From assembly GCA_018712905.1 (NCBI GenBank), contig DVGD01000071.1, positions 1 to 6,661 on the forward strand: DNA of 6,661 bases, in the 5' to 3' direction. Shown piece by piece: positions 1 through 5,387 of the stretch (within the stretch, counting starts at the first letter, position 1; each line of letters opens with the position of its first letter). The translations under genes and the position numbers were made by a program. The notes below the pieces were generated by a model. It was not told the origin of the DNA. It made no database searches and saw nothing but the letters and a program-made list of their open reading frames with translations. The stretch comes from Candidatus Avoscillospira stercoripullorum (GTDB lineage: Bacteria; Bacillota; Clostridia; Oscillospirales; Oscillospiraceae).

Positions 1-48
1 AACTCTGCGAGGCTTGTTTCCCGCTTTCGGAAGTTTTTTGACACACTG

Positions 49-85
49 ACCGGCGCCGCCTCGTTTCCATCGAGGCGGCGCCGGT
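49..85. terminator. GC-rich perfect hairpin downstream of the molybdenum hydroxylase
   Basis: Two perfectly complementary 15-base arms (49-63 and 71-85) flank a 7-base loop. The stem starts 8 bases past the hydroxylase stop codon, where a terminator is expected. Read leftward, in the direction of the hydroxylase transcript, the stem is not followed directly by a U-tract; the only T/A run on that side is about ten bases away and is A-rich on that strand. Read rightward, the stem is followed by a T-rich stretch (86-108). The hairpin may therefore terminate rightward transcription better, or act leftward mainly as a 3'-end stabiliser. Terminator function is inferred; the inverted repeat is seen directly. 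Confidence 0.6.
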
Positions 86-93
86 TTATGTTT

Positions 94-2646
94 CTATTTC
101 TTTTTCTGATAGGGCGTATTCTCCAGGGGCAGGGAATAGCGCCGCTGGTGATCCAGCCGGTAATAGGCGTCGGCCACCGCAGGCGCCGTGGGAATGGCTG
201 TGATCTCGCCGATGCCGATGGCGCCGCAGGCGATGGGCAAGCCCGGCTTCTCCACCACGATGGCCTCGATCTCCGGGATCTGGTTGGCGCGGAAAAGCCC
301 CAGGGTGCCGAACTTGGCCGTGGGCTTGCAGTCCACCAGCGGGTACTTCTCCGTGAGGGCGAAGCCCAGGGACATGACCACGCCGCCCTCGATCTGGCCT
401 TCGCAGGAGATGGGGTTCACGGCCTTGCCCACGTCGTGGGCGGCCACCATCTTTTTAAGCTTGCCGTCCTCGCTGAGAATGCAGACCTGGGTGGCATAGC
501 CGTAGGCCACGTGGGACACGGGGTTGGGCACCGGCGCGCCCAGGGGATCGGTCTTGGCCAGGTATTCGGCGTAGAACTCCTTGCCCTCCAAATCCTCAAG
601 GGTCTTGCCCTCCAGGGCGGCCTTCAAGTCCACGCAGGCGCGGCGGCAGGCCTCGCCGGTGACGGTGGTCTGCCGAGAGCCGGAGGTGGTACCGGAATCG
701 GGCGCCTCAAAGGTATTGGAGCGGACGTAGACCACCTGATCCCGAGATAGTCCCACGATGGTGCACACGATCTGCACCAGCACCGTGCCGAGACCCTGGC
801 CAATGCAGCTGGCGCCGGCATAGATGACCACCTTGCCGTCCTCGACCTTCAGCCGCACCCGGCCAGTGTCGGGCAGACCCACGCCCACGCCGGCGTTCTT
901 CATGGCGCAGGCAATGCCGGCAAACTCGGCATTTTCGTACTGCTCCTTCACGGCCATCAGCGTCTCCACCAGGCCGGTGGAGTCGTCCACGATCTGGCCA
1001 TTGGGCAGCGCCTCACCGGGACGAATGGCGTTGCGCATGCGGATCTCCCAGGGGGAAATGCCGATCTTGTCGGCCATCTCATTCAACAGGCTCTCCACGG
1101 CGAAGCAGGTCTGGGTGACGCCGAAGCCGCGGAAGGCGCCGGCAGGCGGGTTGTTGGTGTAGTACGCCCAGCCGTCACACTCGAAGTTTTCATAGTGATA
1201 AGGCCCCGCGGCGTGGGTGCAGGCGCGCTCCAGGACGGGGCCGCCCAGGGAGGCGTAGGCGCCGGTATCGGCGATGACCTCCACGGCCACGCCCTGGATG
1301 TTGCCCTCGTTGTCGCAGCCCATGGAGATTTCAATGTCCATGGGGTGGCGCTTGGGATGGATCAGAATGCTTTCGGCGCGGGAGAGCTTTACCTTCACCG
1401 GCCGGCCGGTGAGGTAGGCAACCAGCGCCGCGTGGTGCTGCACGGTCACGTCCTCCTTGCCGCCGAAGCCGCCGCCCACCAGCATGTTTTGAACCTTCAC
1501 CCGTTCCATGGGAAGGCCAAGCATGGGCGCCGTCTCATGCTGGGTGTCGTAGGCGCTCTGGTCGGCGGAGAGGATCATCACGCTCTCGCCATCCATGTAG
1601 GCCACGGCGCACTCCGGCTCTAAGAAGGCGTGCTCCGTCCAGGGCGTCTGGTAGCGGCGGGTGAGGATGTGGGGCGACTTGGCGATGGCCTCGGCGGGGA
1701 AGCCCCGCTGGATGTGCTTGTGCGCCATGAGGTTTCCGTCGGGATGCACCAGCGGCGCGCCGGGCACCATGGCCTCCTTGGGGCTCTGGATGGGCGTGAG
1801 CACCTCGTAGGACACTTCCACGAGCTTTTTCGCCTCTTCCAGAATCTCCGGCGTCTCGGCGGCGACGATGCAGATGGCGTCGCCCAGATAGTGGGTCATG
1901 CCGCCCACGGGGATCATGGTGTCCCAGTCCTTTTTAAGGTGTCCCACCTTGTTCTGCCCGGGAATGTCTGCTGCGGTGAACACGCCCACCACCCCCGGCA
2001 GAGCCTTGGCCTTCTCGGTGTTGATGGCGTTGACGATGGCGCGGGGATAGGCCGAGCGGACGGCGGAGGCATAGATCATGCCGTCCAGATAGACGTCGTC
2101 GGGGTACTGGCCGTAGCCCAAGACCTTTTCCCGCACGTCCAGCCGGTGGACGGGCTTGCCCAGCGACCAGTCGGGATCCAGGGGCGGAATCTCGCCCTTG
2201 CGCTTGAGTTCTGCGGCCAAGAGCATGGCCTTGATGATCTTCACATAACCGGTGCAGCGGCAGATATTGTTCTTGATGGCGGCGGCGCACTCTGCCTCGG
2301 TGGGATTGTCGTTGACATCTAAAAGCGCCTTGGTGCACATGACCATGCCCGGGATGCAGAAGCCGCACTGCACCGCGCCCGCCGCGCCGAAGGCGTAGGT
2401 ATAGAGCTCCTTTTCAAAGTCGGAAAGCCCCTCCACAGTGAGGACGTGCTTCCCCTCCAGCTTGTCGGTCTGCTGAACGCAGGCGCGCACGGGCTTTCCC
2501 TCCAGCAGCACCGTACACGTGCCGCAGGCGCCCTCACTACAGCCGTCCTTCACGGAGGTCAGGCGCATCTCATCCCGGAGAAACCGGATGAGCTTCTGAT
2601 TCTTCTCCACCGTGACCGATGTTCCGTTGACAAAAAATGTAGCCAT
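94..2646 (-). CDS. Molybdenum hydroxylase, fused 2Fe-2S/Mo subunit, selenium-dependent xanthine dehydrogenase-like
   Basis: This 850-residue cytoplasmic enzyme should hydroxylate a purine such as xanthine, or a related N-heterocycle or aldehyde, at a molybdopterin centre and pass electrons through two 2Fe-2S clusters. The plant-type ferredoxin domain (about residues 1-76) has cluster cysteines C36, C41, C44 and C56. The helical 2Fe-2S domain (about 77-160) has C94, C97, C129 and C131. The molybdenum part follows: a hammerhead domain at about 180-290, then GGGFGGKE at 391-398, AFRGFG at 504-509, a GQG motif with Q617, and the GIGE motif with the likely catalytic glutamate E814. No FAD domain is present. 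Length and order match Desulfovibrio gigas aldehyde oxidoreductase and its close relative, the selenium-dependent hydroxylase family, in which selenium is a labile Mo ligand rather than selenocysteine. The ATG at 2646 is chosen over an in-frame upstream start at 2697 because a strong ribosome binding site precedes it. Family is secure; substrate and selenium dependence are inferred. Confidence 0.9.
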   Translation of the reverse strand: MATFFVNGTSVTVEKNQKLIRFLRDEMRLTSVKDGCSEGACGTCTVLLEGKPVRACVQQTDKLEGKHVLTVEGLSDFEKELYTYAFGAAGAVQCGFCIPGMVMCTKALLDVNDNPTEAECAAAIKNNICRCTGYVKIIKAMLLAAELKRKGEIPPLDPDWSLGKPVHRLDVREKVLGYGQYPDDVYLDGMIYASAVRSAYPRAIVNAINTEKAKALPGVVGVFTAADIPGQNKVGHLKKDWDTMIPVGGMTHYLGDAICIVAAETPEILEEAKKLVEVSYEVLTPIQSPKEAMVPGAPLVHPDGNLMAHKHIQRGFPAEAIAKSPHILTRRYQTPWTEHAFLEPECAVAYMDGESVMILSADQSAYDTQHETAPMLGLPMERVKVQNMLVGGGFGGKEDVTVQHHAALVAYLTGRPVKVKLSRAESILIHPKRHPMDIEISMGCDNEGNIQGVAVEVIADTGAYASLGGPVLERACTHAAGPYHYENFECDGWAYYTNNPPAGAFRGFGVTQTCFAVESLLNEMADKIGISPWEIRMRNAIRPGEALPNGQIVDDSTGLVETLMAVKEQYENAEFAGIACAMKNAGVGVGLPDTGRVRLKVEDGKVVIYAGASCIGQGLGTVLVQIVCTIVGLSRDQVVYVRSNTFEAPDSGTTSGSRQTTVTGEACRRACVDLKAALEGKTLEDLEGKEFYAEYLAKTDPLGAPVPNPVSHVAYGYATQVCILSEDGKLKKMVAAHDVGKAVNPISCEGQIEGGVVMSLGFALTEKYPLVDCKPTAKFGTLGLFRANQIPEIEAIVVEKPGLPIACGAIGIGEITAIPTAPAVADAYYRLDHQRRYSLPLENTPYQKKK

Positions 2647-2651
2647 ATTGA

Positions 2652-2659
2652 CTCCTCCT
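2652..2659 (-). promoter_or_regulatory. Ribosome binding site of the molybdenum hydroxylase
   Basis: AGGAGGAG on the minus strand lies 5 bases before the ATG at 2646 (7 bases from its AGGAGG core). It fixes the start of the hydroxylase at the Met that begins MATFFVNG, where homology to 2Fe-2S domains also starts. The longer reading frame back to 2697 would encode this site as protein and adds 17 residues without family character. Confidence 0.9.
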
Positions 2660-2730
2660 GCCCTTGTGGTTGCCGGGCGCACAGCTGCTGGCGGCATGGG
2701 GACATAGATTTTCGTAGTTTATTCAATTGT

Positions 2731-2759
2731 ATTGTACCATCTTTCTTCCCCCGAAGCAA
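2731..2759 (-). promoter_or_regulatory. Predicted promoter of the molybdenum hydroxylase
   Basis: On the minus strand a TACAAT -10 element (2736-2731) is preceded by TG one base upstream, an extended -10. A TTGCTT -35-like element (2759-2754) lies at exactly 17 bp spacing. The -35 matches consensus at only three positions, but the extended -10 can compensate. Transcription would start near 2724, leaving a leader of about 75 bases. No other gene lies between this site and the hydroxylase, so the gene appears to be expressed on its own. Confidence 0.55.
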
Positions 2760-2840
2760 GGCGCGCAGCCGTCTCAAGTGCCGAAAATTTCAAAAATTAT
2801 TTAGCGATACTGACAAACTTTTAGCTCAAAATCGCCTTCT

Positions 2841-2864
2841 TGTGGAAATTCCCTATTTTCCACA
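2841..2864. repeat. Perfect 8-bp inverted repeat, possible operator
   Basis: TGTGGAAA (2841-2848) and TTTCCACA (2857-2864) are perfect inverted copies separated by 8 bases. The site ends 44 bp upstream of the gap -35 element and lies about 80 bp upstream of the hydroxylase -35 element. Half-sites about one and a half helical turns apart, centre to centre, would fit a dimeric DNA-binding protein. The half-sites resemble DnaA boxes with one or two mismatches. No regulator is identified by the sequence. Confidence 0.5.
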
Positions 2865-2908
2865 GTTCAAAACAGCGAAATTTTACGCCTTTCATATAAA
2901 ATGACCGG

Positions 2909-2937
2909 TTTACAGCGGAACTAAAATGGATTATAAT
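2909..2937 (+). promoter_or_regulatory. Strong sigma-A-type promoter of gap
   Basis: TTTACA (2909-2914, five of six consensus bases) and a perfect TATAAT (2932-2937) are separated by the ideal 17 bp. The sequence upstream of the -35 is AT-rich and could act as an UP element. Transcription should begin near 2944, giving a leader of about 73 bases. A near-consensus promoter suits a constitutively abundant glycolytic enzyme. Confidence 0.85.
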
Positions 2938-2947
2938 GTAACCAAAC

Positions 2948-2975
2948 GAAAAAGTATGGTTTATGATACTTTTTC
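2948..2975 (+). repeat. Perfect 10-bp inverted repeat at the 5' end of the gap leader
   Basis: GAAAAAGTAT (2948-2957) and ATACTTTTTC (2966-2975) are perfect inverted copies around an 8-base loop. The repeat begins about four bases after the predicted transcription start. In RNA it would form a 5'-terminal stem-loop, a structure known in other bacteria to slow 5'-dependent mRNA decay. In DNA it could be an operator overlapping the initially transcribed region. A terminator is unlikely, because the stem is AT-rich and the following bases are not a T-run beyond the stem itself. Confidence 0.6.
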
Positions 2976-2976
2976 T

Positions 2977-2993
2977 CGCCAAATCATTTGGCG
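2977..2993 (+). repeat. 17-bp near-perfect palindrome in the gap leader, possible operator
   Basis: CGCCAAAT and ATTTGGCG meet around one central base, giving a 17-bp palindrome (8-bp arms). It sits one base after the preceding stem-loop and 7 bases before the gap ribosome binding site. Such a compact odd-length palindrome is typical of a repressor operator placed downstream of the start site. As RNA it would make a 7-bp stem with a 3-base loop. I do not recognise it as a CcpA, CggR, Rex or CIRCE site. Confidence 0.55.
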
Positions 2994-3016
2994 GAAATTG
3001 AAGGAGGAAAACGATT

Positions 3017-4027
3017 ATGTCCATCAAAGTTGGTATTAACGGTTTTGGCCGCATCGGCCGCATGGTCTTCCGTGCCACTGTGAACCATCCCGAGATTGAG
3101 GTTGTCGGCATCAACGACCTGTGCCCCGCCGATTACCTGGCCTACATGCTCAAGTACGACACCATGCATGGCATCTTCAACGGCACTGTGGAGTCCACCG
3201 AGAATTCCATCATTGTCAATGGCAAGGAAATCCCCATCTCTGCCGAGCGCGATCCCGCCAACCTGCCCTGGGCTAAGCTGGGTGCTGAGTATGTTGTCGA
3301 GTCCACCGGCCTGTTCCTGACCCAGGAGAAAGCTGCCGGCCACCTGAAGGCTGGTGCCAAGAAGGTCATCATGTCCGCTCCTTCCAAGGACTCCACCCCC
3401 ATGTTCGTCTGCGGTGTCAACCTGGATCAGTACACCCCCGACATGAACTTCGTCTCCAACGCCTCCTGCACCACCAACTGCCTGGCTCCCATCGCCAAGG
3501 TTCTGAACGACAAGTTCGGCATCACCGAAGGCCTGATGACCACTGTCCACTCCACCACTGCCACCCAGAAGACCGTTGACGGTCCTTCCCTGAAGGATTG
3601 GCGCGGTGGCCGTGCTGCTGCTGGCAACATCATCCCCTCCTCCACCGGCGCTGCCAAGGCCGTGGGCAAGGTTATCCCCTCCCTGAACGGCAAGCTGACC
3701 GGCATGTCCATGCGTGTTCCCACCCTGGACGTCTCCGTGGTTGACCTGACCTGCAACCTGGCCAAGCCCGCTACCTACGAAGAGATCTGCGCTGCCATGA
3801 AGGAAGCCTCCGAGGGCGAGCTGAAGGGCATCCTGGGCTACACCGAGGACGCCGTTGTCTCCTCCGACTTCCTGGGCGACACCCGTACCTCCATCTTCGA
3901 CGCCAAGGCCGGTATTGCTCTCACCGACACCTTCGTGAAGGTCGTCTCCTGGTACGACAACGAGGTCGGCTACTCCAACAAGGTGCTCGAGCTCATCAAG
4001 CACATGTACTCCGTCGACCACAAGTAA
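3017..4027 (+). CDS. gap: Glyceraldehyde-3-phosphate dehydrogenase, NAD-dependent
   Basis: This 336-residue cytosolic enzyme converts glyceraldehyde 3-phosphate, NAD and phosphate to 1,3-bisphosphoglycerate in glycolysis, and is active as a tetramer. The Rossmann motif GFGRIGR is at residues 9-15. D34, after N33, marks preference for NAD over NADP. The catalytic cysteine C151 lies in SNASCTTNCLAP and its partner histidine is H178. TGLF at 97-100, a WRGGRAAAGNIIPSSTGAAK-type segment and the WYDNEVGYS block near the C-terminus are all present. Length is normal and nothing is missing. The ATG at 3017 follows AAGGAGG (3001-3007) by 9 bases. The gene has its own strong promoter and a strong terminator, so it is probably monocistronic; no pgk, tpi or cggR is adjacent within the window. 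Codons are strongly biased (almost all CTG for Leu, AAG for Lys), as expected for high expression. Confidence 0.98.
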   Translation: MSIKVGINGFGRIGRMVFRATVNHPEIEVVGINDLCPADYLAYMLKYDTMHGIFNGTVESTENSIIVNGKEIPISAERDPANLPWAKLGAEYVVESTGLFLTQEKAAGHLKAGAKKVIMSAPSKDSTPMFVCGVNLDQYTPDMNFVSNASCTTNCLAPIAKVLNDKFGITEGLMTTVHSTTATQKTVDGPSLKDWRGGRAAAGNIIPSSTGAAKAVGKVIPSLNGKLTGMSMRVPTLDVSVVDLTCNLAKPATYEEICAAMKEASEGELKGILGYTEDAVVSSDFLGDTRTSIFDAKAGIALTDTFVKVVSWYDNEVGYSNKVLELIKHMYSVDHK

Positions 4028-4050
4028 TTTTCCTTCTATCACAGGAAATC

Positions 4051-4102
4051 ATACGGCAAAAAGGCGTCCATCCCAGCTGGGATGGACGCCTTTTTGCCGT
4101 AT
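4051..4102. terminator. Bidirectional intrinsic terminator, perfect 52-bp palindrome
   Basis: The 26-base left half is the exact reverse complement of the right half, with no unpaired centre (the midpoint is AG|CT). Inside it, an A5 run (4060s) and a T5 run (4091-4095) flank a GC-rich stem, so each strand shows stem then U-tract. It lies 23 bp after the gap stop codon and 45 bp after the stop of the leftward deacetylase, and so serves both convergent transcripts. In RNA the central bases would form the loop. Confidence 0.95.
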
Positions 4103-4147
4103 CTTCAAGCTTTCCTTCCTGCCAAGCCTCTGGCGGCCTCAGTCCGA

Positions 4148-5362
4148 TTATTTCACCAGATAGGCAAAACTCCCCAGGGTCGTATAGCGTGAAACGTACC
4201 AGCGGGGAATGCGGAAGGGATCTGAGCCGGTGATATAGCCGCCGCTGTCCATGAGAAGGCCGATTTCGTACCGCCCCTCCATGAGCGCCAGGGTGGTCTG
4301 GTTGTACTTGCCCGTGGGGAAGCAAAGCACCTGAGAGGGGATGCCGATTTCCTCCAAGATCTTCGCCTGGGACTCCTCCAGCTCTTGGAGCTGCCGCTCC
4401 CGGGACTGAACGTCCAGATCCGGGTGGGTGACGGTGTGACTCTCGATGGCCACCAGCCCCGACTGCACCATCTCCCGTGCCTGATCCCAGGTCAAAAAGT
4501 TGGGATTTTTGTCCAGGTTCCCGGTGACCACAAAGATGGTGGCCTTCATGTTGTACTTTTGCAGGAGCGGGAAGAGCTCTTCGTAGTTATTCTTGTAGCC
4601 GTCGTCGAAGGTGAGGAGCACCGGCTTTTCAAAGTCCTCCACGTGGGAGAGATCGGAGAAAAAGATAGGCGTGAAGCCGTTTTCCTGGAGGTATTGGAGC
4701 TGCGCCTCCATCTCCGACGGGCGGACGAAGAGCTCCGTGACGCCCCAGGTCTCGTCGCTGACGGCGTGGTACATGAGCACCGGCACGGAGTAGCCCTTGG
4801 GGATGTCCCAGCTGGCGGCCTCGTAATAATAGAGGGTTTTCCCGTCTTCGCTGGCCGTGCAGGTGAGTCCCAGCACGTCCTCCAAAAGCGCCAGGGGCGC
4901 AAAGAGCAGCTCGCCGCTCCGATAGACGCCGCCGGGCAGGATGCCCGAGGCCGTGTCGGAAAACCAGATGCCGCTCTTGGCGCGGATCTCCACGCTGCCC
5001 TCCGCCCAGGTGAGGGTCACCGTAGCGCCGTCCAGGGTCACTTCTCCCGCCAACACCTCCGCCAGATCCTGGAGGGCGAAGTAGGGCTCACCGTCCACGG
5101 TGACGCTGCTGTAGGTCAGGGGATGCGCCATCACCGTCACCCGGGCATGCGCCTTATTGCCGGGCATGGTGTCCGGCTGGGGCGGCGGCACCTCTTTGGG
5201 TTCCGGCTGGGGTTCAGGCTCCGGTGCGGGGGTCTCTTCCGTCGCTGCGGGTTCGGGTGTCGCGGGCGGCTGGGGCTCCGTGGGCACGGCCGGGGCATGG
5301 CAGCCCGCCAGCGCCAGGAGAATCGCCACAGCCAGAAGAAGCAGTGCTGCGCGCTTTTTCAT
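4148..5362 (-). CDS. Lipoprotein polysaccharide deacetylase (CE4/NodB domain)
   Basis: This 404-residue protein should be a membrane-anchored, outward-facing enzyme that removes acetyl groups from a cell-wall or surface N-acetylated glycan. Residues 1-21 form a lipoprotein signal peptide with lipobox LAGC, so C21 is the lipidated cysteine. Residues 22-67 are a Pro/Glu/Ala/Thr-rich tether. Residues about 74-180 resemble the copper amine oxidase N-terminal-like domain common on clostridial surface proteins. The NodB domain spans about 190-404, opening with LMYH (Y198, H199), then TFDDGY with D253 and D254, and SHTVTHPD with metal ligands H309 and H313. FPTGKYN (348-354) stands where many CE4 enzymes have an RxxxxPY motif. 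No histidine occurs after H313, so the usual motif-5 catalytic histidine is absent, as reported for some PgaB/IcaB-like relatives. It is 25 bp downstream of the amidohydrolase and is the last gene of its operon; its ribosome binding site (GAGAGGG) is modest. Substrate is unknown. Confidence 0.9.
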   Translation of the reverse strand: MKKRAALLLLAVAILLALAGCHAPAVPTEPQPPATPEPAATEETPAPEPEPQPEPKEVPPPQPDTMPGNKAHARVTVMAHPLTYSSVTVDGEPYFALQDLAEVLAGEVTLDGATVTLTWAEGSVEIRAKSGIWFSDTASGILPGGVYRSGELLFAPLALLEDVLGLTCTASEDGKTLYYYEAASWDIPKGYSVPVLMYHAVSDETWGVTELFVRPSEMEAQLQYLQENGFTPIFFSDLSHVEDFEKPVLLTFDDGYKNNYEELFPLLQKYNMKATIFVVTGNLDKNPNFLTWDQAREMVQSGLVAIESHTVTHPDLDVQSRERQLQELEESQAKILEEIGIPSQVLCFPTGKYNQTTLALMEGRYEIGLLMDSGGYITGSDPFRIPRWYVSRYTTLGSFAYLVK

Positions 5363-5387
5363 GGTGCGTCCCTCTCTCTTTATGAAG

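Larger units (their letters stand above)
2647..3016. other. Divergent AT-rich control region between the hydroxylase and gap
   Basis: This 370-bp stretch has no credible protein-coding gene. It is visibly AT-rich compared with the GC-rich genes on both sides. It contains a leftward promoter for the hydroxylase (2731-2759), a rightward promoter for gap (2909-2937), a perfect spaced inverted repeat between them (2841-2864), and two more perfect inverted repeats in the gap leader (2948-2975 and 2977-2993). The two promoters point away from each other, with their -35 elements about 150 bp apart, so a factor binding at 2841-2864 could in principle affect both. Confidence 0.85.

Noticed and set aside
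13..40. Possible second terminator ending in the T6 run at 34-39
   Set aside because: The best stems upstream of the T-run are only 3-4 bp; not enough to support a hairpin.
38..43. TTGACA resembling a -35 element
   Set aside because: At 16-18 bp spacing it falls in the GC-rich hairpin and loop with no plausible -10 element.
2647..2697. Upstream start extending the hydroxylase by 17 residues
   Set aside because: The extension would translate through the AGGAGGAG ribosome binding site and adds no family-like sequence; the ATG at 2646 matches the conserved N-terminus of 2Fe-2S domains.
2841..2864. Pair of DnaA-box-like sequences suggesting a replication origin
   Set aside because: Each has at least one mismatch, there is no cluster of further boxes, no AT-rich unwinding repeats and no dnaA/dnaN nearby; an operator is a simpler reading.
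2446..2904. 152-codon rightward open frame running through the intergenic region
   Set aside because: Starts inside the hydroxylase gene on the opposite strand, has no ribosome binding site, and runs through the AT-rich control region without domain character.
2984..4042. 352-codon open frame antisense to gap
   Set aside because: It is the mirror of a codon-biased GAPDH gene (GC-rich third positions suppress stops); it has Gly/Val/Asp-rich low-complexity composition and no family resemblance.
4029..4048. Short inverted repeat TTTCCT/AGGAAA just after gap
   Set aside because: Only 6 bp of AT-rich stem with no T-tract, immediately before a far stronger terminator; likely chance.
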